This document shows, one piece after another, positions 35,702 through 44,309 of a stretch of 64,000 bases of DNA (position 1 is its first letter; each line of letters begins with the position of its first letter). Below the pieces are notes generated by a model. That model saw only the letters and a list, made by a program, of their open reading frames with translations. It was not told where the DNA came from and searched no databases. Made by a program: the position numbers and the translations under genes. Source of the DNA: Nocardia sp. NBC_01730 (lineage in GTDB: Bacteria; Actinomycetota; Actinomycetes; Mycobacteriales; Mycobacteriaceae); assembly GCF_035920445.1 (NCBI RefSeq), contig NZ_CP109162.1, positions 1,364,001 through 1,428,000 on the forward strand. Direction: 5' to 3'.

Positions 35702-36658
35702 GTGCGTATCGGAGTGATGATCGGGCCGGAAAAAGGGGATGCCGCGCGAAAGCTCACCCGGATGTTGGACGACATCGAGTGGGCGGAATCGGCGGGGTTG
35801 GACACCGCGTGGATTCCGCAGATTCCTACCGATTTCGACGCGCTGATCACCATCGCGCTGATGGGGTCGAGGACCACGCGGATCGAGTTGGGGACCGCCG
35901 TGGTGCCGCTGCAGGCGCAGCATCCGATTGCCCTTGCACGGCAAGCGCTTTCGGCACAGGCCGCAGCTGGCGGACGACTGGCGCTCGGCGTCGGTCCATC
36001 GCATCACTGGATTGTCCGGGGCATGCTCGGATTGCCCTATGAGAAGCCCGCGGGATACACGAGGGACTATCTCGACGTGCTGAACGTCGCGCTGCGGGGA
36101 CCCGGCCAGGTCGACGTTGAGAACACGACGTTCACGGTGCACAATCCGCTCGACCTCGGACCCGTCGCACCCGTGCCGGTGCTGATCGCCGCACTCGGGC
36201 CGGTCATGCTGCGGATCGCAGGCGAGCACGCCGACGGGACAATTCTGTGGATGGCCGACGAACGTGCAGTCGGCGCACACGTCGTCCCCCGCATCACCAA
36301 GGCAGCAGCCGAGGCCGGTCGACCGGCACCGCGGGTGGTTGCCGGTCTACCGGTATGTCTGTGTAAACCTTCCGAGGTCGATGAGGCCAGGTCCCGGGCG
36401 AACCGAATCCTGGGGGAAGCCGAAATCTCGCCAAATTATCAGCGACTCCTGGAAGCCGGCGACGCCCAGGACATCGGCGATATCTGCATCGCGGGTGACG
36501 AGCGGGCCATTGCCGCCGGACTTCGGCGATTCGCCGATGCCGGAGCTACCGATCTCTCGGTGCGGCTGCTGCCGATCGGTGACAACCGCGACGAACTGGT
36601 CGCCTCCAAGCGCCGGACCCGGGAGATGATCGCCGACCTGGCGAAGGAACTGCGGTGA
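35702..36658 (+). CDS. LLM-class (F420/FMN-dependent) oxidoreductase
   Basis: 318 residues from GTG 35702 with GGAGG 7 bases upstream. Luciferase-like TIM barrel: MLDDIEWAESAGLDTAWIPQ, IELGTAVVPLQAQHPIALAR, GRLALGVGPSHHWIV, GYTRDYLDVLNVALRGPG, then PVPVLIAALGPVMLRIAGEH. In Mycobacteriales most such proteins use F420. Possible roles are a Baeyer-Villiger-type oxygenation or a dehydrogenation. Ends overlapping the CoA-transferase start by 4 bases. Confidence 0.85.
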   Translation: MRIGVMIGPEKGDAARKLTRMLDDIEWAESAGLDTAWIPQIPTDFDALITIALMGSRTTRIELGTAVVPLQAQHPIALARQALSAQAAAGGRLALGVGPSHHWIVRGMLGLPYEKPAGYTRDYLDVLNVALRGPGQVDVENTTFTVHNPLDLGPVAPVPVLIAALGPVMLRIAGEHADGTILWMADERAVGAHVVPRITKAAAEAGRPAPRVVAGLPVCLCKPSEVDEARSRANRILGEAEISPNYQRLLEAGDAQDIGDICIAGDERAIAAGLRRFADAGATDLSVRLLPIGDNRDELVASKRRTREMIADLAKELR

Positions 36659-37758
36659 CCAGCGCTCGCGGCGCGAACACGGGGGACATCCCCGGCGCGG
36701 GCGCGAGCCACGCGGCCGCCGCGAATGCCGGCCCGTTGGACGGTATCCGCATCCTCGAGGTCGGCACTATGCTGGCCGGTCCGTACGCGACGATGATGCT
36801 CGCCGATCTCGGGGCCGAGGTCACCAAACTGGAACCGCTCGACGGCGAGATCTCGCGGCAGGTAGGTGACAGCTACTTCGCCAGCCTCAATCGTGGTAAG
36901 CGCAGCATTTGCCTCGACCTGACCTCGGCTGATGGCCAATCCACGCTCGGCGAGTTGGTCGCGCAGTCGCACGCGCTGCTGGTGAACCTCAAACCCTCGG
37001 CGGTCCGCAGGCTCGGCCTGACCTACGAGGCATTGCGGCAATGGAACGAGCGGATAGTTTGTGTGGCGATCACCGGATTCGGGCTGGACGCCGGCGACGA
37101 CCCGGCGTTCGACTATGTGATCCAAGCCGCGACCGGAGTCGCCGCGCTGACCGGCGATCCGGCAGGCCCGCCGACACTGCCCGGCTACTCCTCGGCCGAT
37201 AACTCCACCGGGTTGACCGCGGCGCTGGGTTTGCTTGCCCAGATCGTGTCCGGTCGGGGCGGACAGGTGGAGGTGTCGCTGAGTGAGGTGATGCTTTCGC
37301 AGTTGAACTACCACGCTTCGGCCTACCTCAACGAAGGCAAGCAACCACTGCGTCGGCCGTTCGGGGCGCACGCGTATTACGTTCCAGCGCAGATATTTCC
37401 GACCGCCGAGGGATATCTCGCGCTGTTCATCACCCACGACGGGTTCTGGAAGACCTTTGCCGCGGAAGCCGATATTGATGGCTTCGCGACGATGGCCGAG
37501 CGGGCAGCGCACCGCGACGAATTGCTCGCCATCGTGCTCGGCGCCCTGTCATCGGACACCGCAGCCGGGTGGGAGTCACGGCTGAGGCCACTCGGTATCC
37601 CCGCGGCCGCCGTGCGTACCCTGCCCGAAGCGCTGGCCGCGACGCCGCGGGCAGTGGTGATCGTCGGCGACTACCGGCTGGTCGGCAGTCCGATTCGGAT
37701 CGCCGGATTCGAGCCTGATTATGGTCCGCCGCCCCGCTTGGGTGAGCACGGCGCCTGA
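36655..37758 (+). CDS. Family III CoA-transferase (CaiB/BaiF type)
   Basis: 367 residues from GTG 36655. Family marks: GIRILEVGTMLAGPYATMML, ADLGAEVTKLEP, LNRGKRSICLDL, NLKPSAVRRLGL, and the mid-protein ITGFGLDAGDDPAFDYVIQA (catalytic Asp region) followed by SADNSTGLTAALGLLAQI. About 40 residues shorter than the usual ~400. Transfers CoA between a pathway acid and an acyl-CoA donor. Third gene downstream of the mutase pair, so it probably activates or recycles the mutase substrate. Confidence 0.9.
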   Translation: MTSARGANTGDIPGAGASHAAAANAGPLDGIRILEVGTMLAGPYATMMLADLGAEVTKLEPLDGEISRQVGDSYFASLNRGKRSICLDLTSADGQSTLGELVAQSHALLVNLKPSAVRRLGLTYEALRQWNERIVCVAITGFGLDAGDDPAFDYVIQAATGVAALTGDPAGPPTLPGYSSADNSTGLTAALGLLAQIVSGRGGQVEVSLSEVMLSQLNYHASAYLNEGKQPLRRPFGAHAYYVPAQIFPTAEGYLALFITHDGFWKTFAAEADIDGFATMAERAAHRDELLAIVLGALSSDTAAGWESRLRPLGIPAAAVRTLPEALAATPRAVVIVGDYRLVGSPIRIAGFEPDYGPPPRLGEHGA

Positions 37759-37766
37759 AAACAGCT

Positions 37767-37806
37767 CCGCCGGTCCGGCCGCCCATCGAAGACGAGCGGC
37801 CGGCGG
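37767..37806. terminator. Hairpin between convergent genes
   Basis: GC-rich arms (CCGCCGGTCCGGCCGC and GCGGCCGGCGG, pairing with a small bulge) between the CoA-transferase and reductase stops. Confidence 0.5.
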
Positions 37807-37825
37807 CCGACTTCGATGCGACCGT

Positions 37826-38839
37826 TTATTCGTAGTCGACTATGGTCTCGGCGGTGTCGGGTACTGCCTGACAGGTGAGCACGTAGCCCTCGGTGACTTC
37901 GTCGTCGGTCAGCGCATCGTTTATGCGCATCGTCGCCGATCCGGCAGTGAGTTTGGCGATGCAGGTGGCACAGTTGCCCGATTCGCAGGAGAACGGCGGA
38001 GTCAGACCGCCGCGGCGGGCGCTCTCCAGCAGTGTCTCGCCCTCGGTGCGTGGCACCGATACTTTCTTGCGGCCCAGGATGATCGTTACTGTCCCCGCAG
38101 GGGCGTCGGCGTCGGGTGGAGTCTGAACGGTGCTCGGCGCGGCGATCGGTGCGGGTGTGCCGAAGCGCTCGCTGTAGATCAGTCCCGGCCCGGGGAGGGC
38201 GGCCTCCGCCATTGCCATGAAGGGTTCCGGTCCACAGATGTAGGTGTCTGCATGGCCGTCGGCGCCGACGAAGGCACGCACTGCGGCCGGGTCGAGCAGG
38301 CCGCGCTCCGCGTCCAGGTGCCGGATCACCTCGAGCCGGGTCGGATAGCGCTCGACCAGTTCGGACAGTACTGCGTCGAATATCACCGAGGCCCGATCGC
38401 GGTCCGCGCACAACAGCCGCACGCTGCGGTCGGTGGCTCTAAGGGCGCTCTTGGTCAGCGAGAGGATCGGTGTGATTCCACTGCCGCCGCTGAAACCGAG
38501 CAGTGGCACGTCTGTCTCGCGCAGGCAGAATTTCCCTGCCGGCCTGGTCATTTCGATCTCGTCGCCTTCGGCCAGGTGGTCGTTCAGCCAGTTGGAGACC
38601 TTCCCGCCGGGCACTCGTTTCACGGTGGTGGTGAACTCGTCATCGGCCTCGGGTGCACTCGACATGGAGTAGGACCGAAAAAGGTCGTTCCCGTCCACCC
38701 GGACCCGGAATGTGCAGAACTGCCCAGCCTGGTACGGCAACGGCCCCTCGTGTGGGTCGAGCACGAAGGTGCGGACGTCGGCGTTCTCTTTGATGATCCG
38801 GGTCACCGTAGCGCGCTGGAACAAGGGCGGTCTCGCCAT
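37826..38839 (-). CDS. Ferredoxin-NAD(P) reductase with C-terminal [2Fe-2S] domain (KshB/PaaE-like)
   Basis: 337 residues from ATG 38839 with AGAAGGAG 7 bases upstream. Order: FAD domain (GQFCTFRVRVDG, RSYSMSSAP), NAD domain (SGGSGITPILSLTKS, ICGPEPFM), then a plant-type ferredoxin (CESGNCATCIAKL...TCQ giving four cysteines). This is the reductase type that serves single-component Rieske oxygenases such as the steroid 9-alpha-hydroxylase. The Rieske protein at 46229 is the obvious partner; a perfect GAGAATATTATTCTC operator precedes it. Confidence 0.93.
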   Translation of the reverse strand: MARPPLFQRATVTRIIKENADVRTFVLDPHEGPLPYQAGQFCTFRVRVDGNDLFRSYSMSSAPEADDEFTTTVKRVPGGKVSNWLNDHLAEGDEIEMTRPAGKFCLRETDVPLLGFSGGSGITPILSLTKSALRATDRSVRLLCADRDRASVIFDAVLSELVERYPTRLEVIRHLDAERGLLDPAAVRAFVGADGHADTYICGPEPFMAMAEAALPGPGLIYSERFGTPAPIAAPSTVQTPPDADAPAGTVTIILGRKKVSVPRTEGETLLESARRGGLTPPFSCESGNCATCIAKLTAGSATMRINDALTDDEVTEGYVLTCQAVPDTAETIVDYE

Positions 38840-38876
38840 CGGCAATCTCCTTCTGATATTAAGATTCTGTGTTGGT

Positions 38877-38891
38877 GAGAATATTATTCTC
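38877..38891. promoter_or_regulatory. GAGAATNNNATTCTC operator (reductase promoter)
   Basis: GAGAATATTATTCTC, perfect arms, 38-52 bases upstream of the reductase ATG. Confidence 0.75.
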
Positions 38892-39003
38892 GACGATTCA
38901 CGAAGGCCTTCAGGTGCCCGGCGGGATGGCGGGCACTGCGGGATCGCTGTGGAACCGGCCGAAGCAAGGTGTGATCCGGTGCCGCCGCGCATACTCGGCG
39001 GGC

Positions 39004-39765
39004 TCAGTGGTGTCGGCGTTGTGCCGCGAGCACGTCTGAGTGCTGGATCGTGCCTGTGATGCCGTTGCTATCCTGCTGAGCCAGCAAGGCGACCCCAGTG
39101 GCAATCGTCTCCAGGGCTTCGGCCCCCCGCGCTGATGCGCCAGGGCTATCGCGGCCGGTGATCCAGTCCTCGGTGAGCACCAAGCGCGACAGGCTGAGGC
39201 AGTACACCGCGATATTGTCGGGTTTCAGATCGGCCGTGAGTCCGGCGTAGAGACGCTCGGTGGCAGCCTTGGCGACCCAGTAGGCGTTCGCGCCGCGCAC
39301 GGTCGGGCCTACGCCGTTGGTCGTCATCGCCACCAGAGAGCCGCCGCTGCGGGCTCTGATGTGGGGTATGACCGCCTTGGTCAAGAGGAAGACCCCGGTG
39401 AGGTTGACGTCGAGGCACTGTTGCCAGCTCTGCAATGGGGCGGATTCGATCGGGCCGAGCCAGAGCATGCCTGCATTGGAGATCAGGATGTCGATGCCGC
39501 CGAATTCCGCGAGCGTGTGGTGCACTGCGGATTCCACCGAGTTCTCATCGGTGACATCACAGTGCACGGCGAGAGCTCGTCCACCGATGTCCGCGATCCG
39601 GTCGGCGACTGAATGGATCGTGCCGGGCGTCCGGCCTTCCCGTTCGGAGCGTGCGGCGACGGCGACTGCCGCGCCCTGCTGTGCGAGCGTCGTGGCGACT
39701 GCCGCGCCCAAGCCACGACTGGCTCCTGCGACGAACGCCACCTTTCCAGCGAGTGCGCCATTCAT
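39004..39765 (-). CDS. Short-chain dehydrogenase/reductase
   Basis: 253 residues from ATG 39765. Cofactor loop AGASRGLGAAVATTLAQQ, NAG motif ISNAGMLWLG and active-site YWVAKAA (YxxxK). The usual serine region reads AMTTNGVG, lacking a clear catalytic Ser, so activity may be altered. Divergent from meaB, sharing the operator at 39806. Probably a pathway hydroxyacyl dehydrogenase or ketoreductase. Confidence 0.85.
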   Translation of the reverse strand: MNGALAGKVAFVAGASRGLGAAVATTLAQQGAAVAVAARSEREGRTPGTIHSVADRIADIGGRALAVHCDVTDENSVESAVHHTLAEFGGIDILISNAGMLWLGPIESAPLQSWQQCLDVNLTGVFLLTKAVIPHIRARSGGSLVAMTTNGVGPTVRGANAYWVAKAATERLYAGLTADLKPDNIAVYCLSLSRLVLTEDWITGRDSPGASARGAEALETIATGVALLAQQDSNGITGTIQHSDVLAAQRRHH

Positions 39766-39805
39766 AGGTCGGTCACCCTTCTTGCAACTCATGCTCTCTT
39801 GTTGA

Positions 39806-39820
39806 GAGAATAGCATTCTC
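39806..39820. promoter_or_regulatory. GAGAATNNNATTCTC operator between divergent SDR and meaB
   Basis: GAGAATAGCATTCTC, perfect arms, ending directly before an in-frame ATG at 39821 and 41 bases from the SDR start. Confidence 0.75.
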
Positions 39821-39838
39821 ATGACTGGCAGGCGGACG

Positions 39839-40717
39839 ATGGATATTCCGGAATTGATCACTGCGGCACGCTCCGGCTCGGTGCGGGCGGCGGGCCGACT
39901 TCTGAGCCTCGTCGAGAACGCGCACCGCACGGAGGTACTCGCGGTGCTCGATCAGGTGCCGACGCGCGTGATCGGGGTGACCGGGCCGCCTGGCGCGGGC
40001 AAATCGACGACGATCGCGGTGCTCGTCGCCGGGTATCGCGAGCGCGGCCTCCGGGTAGCGGTGCTGGCAGTCGACCCGTCCTCGCCTTACAGCGGTGGCG
40101 CGTTGCTCGGTGATCGGATCCGGATGGCCGCGCACATCAACGATCCTGATGTCCTGATTCGGTCGGTGGCTACTCGTGGCCATCTCGGTGGGCTCGCCGC
40201 CGTGGTGCCCGCGGCGATCCGATTGCTCGCCGCTCTCGGCTACGACCTGATCATGCTGGAAACGGTGGGCGTCGGGCAGTCCGAGATCGAGATCGCGGCG
40301 GTGGCGGACCCTACCGTGGTCATCCTGAATCCTGGTGCGGGCGACGCGATTCAGGCAGCCAAGGCCGGCTTGCTCGAGGTCGCCGACATCATCGTCGTCA
40401 ACAAGGCTGATCGCGCGGGTGCTGAGCAGACTGTGCGGGAGTTGCATATCGAAACCGGGCTGCCGATTCACACCCTCGTCGCGTCGCGGGGCCGGGGCGT
40501 CGCTGAATTGATCGAGGCGATCGAGGCGCACCATCGCGCGGATTCAACGGCGCGTAGGACGGCGCGCGCAAGGGCTCAGATCCTGTCTCTCGCGCAGACG
40601 CGCTTGCGCGCTCACCAGGATTTGGACGAACTCGCGGCAGCCGTCGTGGCCGGCCGTCACGACCCCTACGCAGCCGCTGAGCTGTTGCTGCGTCCCCCGG
40701 TTTCGTGTCATGAGTGA
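39839..40717 (+). CDS. meaB: MeaB-like GTPase, B12 mutase chaperone
   Basis: 292 residues from ATG 39839; an ATG at 39821 that abuts the operator is also in frame, but MDIPELITAARSGSVRAAGR fits the family start. G-domain: GPPGAGKST, AVDPSSPYSGGALLGDRIRM, ETVGVGQSE and NKAD. The VGVGQSE stretch is diagnostic of MeaB/ArgK proteins, which gate delivery of adenosylcobalamin to acyl-CoA mutases and protect them from inactivation. The mutase subunits at 33656-35634 are the expected client. Ends 8 kb from the mutase but in the same operator-marked cluster. Confidence 0.93.
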   Translation: MDIPELITAARSGSVRAAGRLLSLVENAHRTEVLAVLDQVPTRVIGVTGPPGAGKSTTIAVLVAGYRERGLRVAVLAVDPSSPYSGGALLGDRIRMAAHINDPDVLIRSVATRGHLGGLAAVVPAAIRLLAALGYDLIMLETVGVGQSEIEIAAVADPTVVILNPGAGDAIQAAKAGLLEVADIIVVNKADRAGAEQTVRELHIETGLPIHTLVASRGRGVAELIEAIEAHHRADSTARRTARARAQILSLAQTRLRAHQDLDELAAAVVAGRHDPYAAAELLLRPPVSCHE

Positions 40718-40770
40718 CCGCAACCGCAGTGGCTGCCGACGATCCGGCCTGCGGCGCAGCTGATTTGATC

Positions 40771-40816
40771 GCCGATCGGCTCTCCGCCGCCGAACGGCCG
40801 TGCAGAGCCGATCGGC
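40771..40816. terminator. Hairpin between convergent meaB and thioesterase genes
   Basis: A perfect 13-bp stem (GCCGATCGGCTCT and complement) around a 20-base loop. The stem contains the palindrome GCCGATCGGC by chance. Confidence 0.7.
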
Positions 40817-40824
40817 GGGGCCTT

Positions 40825-41682
40825 TCAGGCCGCGTCTTGCTTGAACCGCAGGAGCGCTTCCTGAGCATAAGACGCGACGAGCGTGCCGTCCTTTGTGAAC
40901 ACGTCGCCGCGGCCGAAGCAGCGCCCGTGAGCCAGTACCGGGCTGTGTTGACGGAGCAGGAGCCAGTCCGTGGTGCGGAACGGACGATGGAACCAGAGGG
41001 TGTGGGAGGTAACGGCGGAAACGAAGTCGGTGCCGTTACCCTGCTGGCTGACGCCCTCCACCGGCCGTAGCGCGGTACCGATGAGGTTCAGATCGGTGGC
41101 ATAGGCGGTCAGTACGGACGCAAGCTCACGGCTGACTTCCGGGGTGCGCATCCAGAACTCGTACTCCGGTTCGCCCGCCGTCGTGTCGTCCAGGTCTGTG
41201 ACGGAACGAGTTTCCCAGGGCAGTAGATCGAACTGGACTTCATGGTCAGGGGGCAGGAGGGGCGGTACATCGGCGATGGTCTGATGGAGCGGTCCGTCTT
41301 CGGCGCCGTGCATGGACACCGAGGCACTCGCCACAACGACGGTGGATTGTCGTGCGATCACCGACAGTGTCGCGAACGAGCGGCCCTCATGATGGCACGT
41401 GACCTCGTAGCGGACAGGCTCTTCGTATCGGCCCTCTTTGCCGAAGATCGCGTGTACGGATTTGACGGCCTTGTCCGGGCAGGAGAGCCCGGCAGCGCGG
41501 ACGAGTTGCCCGAGAATCTGCCCACCGAAGAGCCGGTGGTAGTCCAGCGGCAGATTGGGTCCCTCGAATTCTTGGACGGCGTCGGCATCAGCAGGGGGGA
41601 CTGCGTGTCGCTCGGTAGCGCCAACTGAGGGGCAGCGACGTAGCTCGAGGCAAGCGAGAAGATCACTCCAGAGATCGGGCAT
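40825..41682 (-). CDS. tesB: Acyl-CoA thioesterase II (TesB-like)
   Basis: 285 residues with the double hotdog layout: GPNLPLDYHRLFGGQILGQL in the first domain, GKEGRYEEPVRYEVTCHHEG in the middle and SHTLWFHRPFRTTDWLLLRQ in the second. ATG 41682 follows TAAGG weakly. Hydrolyses medium- or long-chain acyl-CoA, probably to release CoA from dead-end intermediates. An operator-like AAGAACTAGCTTCTC lies 32-46 bases upstream. Confidence 0.93.
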   Translation of the reverse strand: MPDLWSDLLACLELRRCPSVGATERHAVPPADADAVQEFEGPNLPLDYHRLFGGQILGQLVRAAGLSCPDKAVKSVHAIFGKEGRYEEPVRYEVTCHHEGRSFATLSVIARQSTVVVASASVSMHGAEDGPLHQTIADVPPLLPPDHEVQFDLLPWETRSVTDLDDTTAGEPEYEFWMRTPEVSRELASVLTAYATDLNLIGTALRPVEGVSQQGNGTDFVSAVTSHTLWFHRPFRTTDWLLLRQHSPVLAHGRCFGRGDVFTKDGTLVASYAQEALLRFKQDAA

Positions 41683-41713
41683 TACCTTAGTGTAATCGAA
41701 ATTCTCATTGTAG

Positions 41714-41728
41714 AAGAACTAGCTTCTC
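41714..41728. promoter_or_regulatory. GAGAATNNNATTCTC-type operator (thioesterase promoter)
   Basis: AAGAACTAGCTTCTC, 9 of 12 fixed positions match; an extra ATTCTC half-site lies at 41701. Confidence 0.45.
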
Positions 41729-42383
41729 ATGACTGGTGCACGACTCCGGTGGCGCAGAACTTCCACACCTCTTCGGCGGTGATCGGACGGGCGGTCGCGT
41801 CGTCGAGGTTGCCACCGGACCGGGCCGTGAACATCACGGTCTGCATGGTCATCGCCGCCACCCTGCGTGGGTTCAGCCCTGGCCGCAGTTCACCTGCCGC
41901 GGCGGCATCGTTCACCAGGTCGACGAACAACGCGAGCAGCGGTGCGTGCGCGACCTTGACCTGCGCAGGGTGGGTGACCAGGAGGCGAGGTGCGAAGTCG
42001 GTGAACAGCGGGCGCTGTGCTGTCGGGTCGGGGCGCGACAAGTCGAACAGGAGCTGGACAGCGACCGCGAGCCGGTCGAGTGGATCGGGCCTACTGGCAG
42101 CGACAGTACGGATTTGATCGGCCGCGTTGATCAAGGCCTCCTCGAAGAGCGCGACCAGCAGCTCGTGCTTACCGTCGAACTGTAGGTAGAAGCTGCGCAG
42201 GGATTGACGAGACCGTTCGACGACTTCTTGCACGGTGAAGTCCATCGTCCCGTTTTCGAGGATTATTGCCTGCGCCGCATCCAGGAAACGCTGCACCCGT
42301 TGTTCAGCGCGCAGCTTCGCGGTCCTGATCGAGCGCTCGACCGCGCGCTGCTTCCATGCCGGATCTTCTGTCGCGCTGTTCAT
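41727..42383 (-). CDS. TetR-family regulator at the end of the Rieske operon
   Basis: 218 residues from ATG 42383 (ATGs at 42392 and 42425 are alternatives). HTH: RVQRFLDAAQAIILENGTMD, FTVQEVVERSRQSLRSFYLQFDG (quoted in part). The C-terminal domain is helical, with RPLFTDFAPRLLVTHPAQVK. Last gene of a seven-gene minus-strand run that begins with the Rieske gene behind a perfect GAGAATCATATTCTC site, and the thioesterase site touches its stop. It is the best local candidate for the protein that binds GAGAATNNNATTCTC. Confidence 0.85.
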   Translation of the reverse strand: MNSATEDPAWKQRAVERSIRTAKLRAEQRVQRFLDAAQAIILENGTMDFTVQEVVERSRQSLRSFYLQFDGKHELLVALFEEALINAADQIRTVAASRPDPLDRLAVAVQLLFDLSRPDPTAQRPLFTDFAPRLLVTHPAQVKVAHAPLLALFVDLVNDAAAAGELRPGLNPRRVAAMTMQTVMFTARSGGNLDDATARPITAEEVWKFCATGVVHQS

Positions 42384-42434
42384 GGGGACCATTCCGGCGC
42401 CGACCATGGTGAACAGAGTCGGCACGCTGTCTCG

Positions 42435-43217
42435 TCAAAGGTGGACCAGGCGCGGAGCGTTGCCTGTTGTTCGCAGCATTGCCCCCGCATCGCGGATCAG
42501 CTCCCGAGAACTGCCGAGTAGACAGTCGAGTACCAGGACGCGCCGAATATGCCGGTGCAGATCATGTTCGGCAGTGAAGCCGATGCCGCCGAGGACCTGT
42601 TGGCAATGCCGGGCCGCGGTCAACGCCGCCCGCCCTGCGGCAGCCTTCGCCAGCAACGCGCCGAGATCGCTGTCGGCGGCCTGAAGTGTCGCCTCGGCGC
42701 CTTCGGTGGCGACGAGCGCCTCCGCGAGTCGGTGCCGGACGGCCTGAAAGGAAGCAACGGGACGGTCGAATTGGACGCGGTGCATGGCATGCGTCTTGGC
42801 GAGTGCGAGCATCGCTCTGCTCGTGCCCACCAGCCACCAGCCGAGGGCACGGCGGCCGACGGCAAGCGGGATCTCATCTCCTGCCGGCACTTCACGGATG
42901 GGTAGTTCGGCATCGATTGCCGAGCTTCCGCCGCCGATCTCCTCCCACAACACCCATCTGCCGCCCGCGAAGGGCAGTGGCACAGACTCGATGGCGGGCC
43001 GTCCTATGCTGTCGCGCAGCACATCGTTCAGCAACGGAGCGTGTGCGCCTGTCTCGCCGAGCAAGCGGAAGACCAGCGGCACAGCGACTTCCGGAATCTC
43101 GGCGAGCATTTGATGCCACCCGAGGTCGGCAAGTGCCGTATACAGCTCGGGGCCGGAGGCTACGAGCATCGTCTTGCGTAGCGTCTGGGTGAGCAGATCG
43201 AGTTCGGCATTCTCCAC
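42435..43217 (-). CDS. Acyl-CoA dehydrogenase, short subunit of a heteromeric pair
   Basis: 260 residues, far short of the usual ~380. It keeps the second half of the fold (VQFDRPVASFQAVRHRLAEA, then HCQQVLGGIGFTAEHDLHRH) but has a reduced N-terminal part. A ~360-residue partner precedes it by 3 bases. Such long/short adjacent pairs in Mycobacteriales form alpha2-beta2 FadE enzymes with one active site per heterodimer, known from steroid side-chain degradation. Introduces an alpha,beta double bond into a bulky acyl-CoA. Confidence 0.85.
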   Translation of the reverse strand: MENAELDLLTQTLRKTMLVASGPELYTALADLGWHQMLAEIPEVAVPLVFRLLGETGAHAPLLNDVLRDSIGRPAIESVPLPFAGGRWVLWEEIGGGSSAIDAELPIREVPAGDEIPLAVGRRALGWWLVGTSRAMLALAKTHAMHRVQFDRPVASFQAVRHRLAEALVATEGAEATLQAADSDLGALLAKAAAGRAALTAARHCQQVLGGIGFTAEHDLHRHIRRVLVLDCLLGSSRELIRDAGAMLRTTGNAPRLVHL

Positions 43218-43220
43218 GGT

Positions 43221-44309
43221 TCACTCTTTCCCGAGGTCGAGCAGGCGACGCGCGATGATATTGCGTTGGATCTCGGCGGTGCCGCCATATATCGTCGCCG
43301 CCCGCGAGTACAGGAATTCCGGGCGCCATGACGAGTCGATGAGCTCCAGCGTGCCGGGCAGCAGATCACGGACGGTGTCGAACAATTGCTGTTCGGCTGT
43401 GGCGAGCAGAACCTTGTCGATGGACGTCTCCGGACCGAGCTTGTCTCCTGCGGCCAGCCGTTGCTGGGTCGCGTGGGAACGGCAGCGGATCGTATGCAGC
43501 GCGAGGTACGCGGCTCCCAGGTCGGCATCGTCGGGGGCGGACGTCTCGGCCAGTAGCTGGTCCAATCGCGTGTAGAGATAGGCGATTCGGTGCCAAAAGC
43601 AGGTCGAGCGTTCGTGCGGCAGCAGATCCATCGCGACGCGCCAGCCGTCCCCGGGACGGCCGAGCATTCGGTCGGCGGGGACGACCACCTCGTCGAAGTA
43701 CACTTCCGCGAATTCGTCGATGCCGTGCATGGTGCGCAGCGGCCGTACGGTGATGCCGGGGGTATCCATATCCACGAAGAAGGCGGTGATGCCGTCGTGG
43801 CCCGGTGCGGTGCGGGTGAGCAATACGCATCGCGCCGCATACTGCGCCAGACTGGTCCACACCTTCTGACCGGAGATCACCCAGTTGTCGCCACGCTGCT
43901 CGGCCCGGGTGGTCAGCGAGGCGAGGTCACTACCCGAGCCAGGTTCGGAGAAGCCCTGACACCACTGCTCGCGGCCGCTCAGCAGCCGAGGGACCATTTC
44001 CGCGGCCAGTTCCGGGCGGGCGTAGGAGATCATCGTCGGTGCGAGCACCTCGACCATCGAATAGATTCCGGGCTCGGCCAAGTCGCGAGTGGCGACTTCC
44101 TCGCCGAGAATCGCCCGAAGAACGGCCGGCCCGCCGAGACCTCCGACGTCGGCGGGCCAACCGTAGCGCATCCAACCCGCGTCATACAGCGCGCTGCGGA
44201 CTCGGGCCAGTTGCGCGACCTGTTCGTCGAGAGTGTGACTGATATCGACGGACAGGTCGTTTTCGTCGAGCCAGGCCCGCAGGCCTGCTCGGAACTCACC
44301 GTGGTTCAT
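43221..44309 (-). CDS. Acyl-CoA dehydrogenase, long subunit of a heteromeric pair
   Basis: 362 residues from ATG 44309. Flavin-binding marks: QGFSEPGSGSDLASLTTRAE, WVISGQKVWTS, FVDMDTPGI and near the end IYGGTAEIQRNIIARRLL. The position of the usual catalytic Glu (YEGT) reads YGGT, as in heteromeric FadE proteins. The start overlaps the SnoaL-like stop by 4 bases. Works with the short subunit encoded next. Confidence 0.9.
   Translation of the reverse strand: MNHGEFRAGLRAWLDENDLSVDISHTLDEQVAQLARVRSALYDAGWMRYGWPADVGGLGGPAVLRAILGEEVATRDLAEPGIYSMVEVLAPTMISYARPELAAEMVPRLLSGREQWCQGFSEPGSGSDLASLTTRAEQRGDNWVISGQKVWTSLAQYAARCVLLTRTAPGHDGITAFFVDMDTPGITVRPLRTMHGIDEFAEVYFDEVVVPADRMLGRPGDGWRVAMDLLPHERSTCFWHRIAYLYTRLDQLLAETSAPDDADLGAAYLALHTIRCRSHATQQRLAAGDKLGPETSIDKVLLATAEQQLFDTVRDLLPGTLELIDSSWRPEFLYSRAATIYGGTAEIQRNIIARRLLDLGKE

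Noticed and set aside
40771..40816. TetR operator because of GCCGATCGGC
   Set aside because: It lies between two convergent stops and is part of a perfect terminator stem, and lacks the flanking TA bases of the regulon sites.
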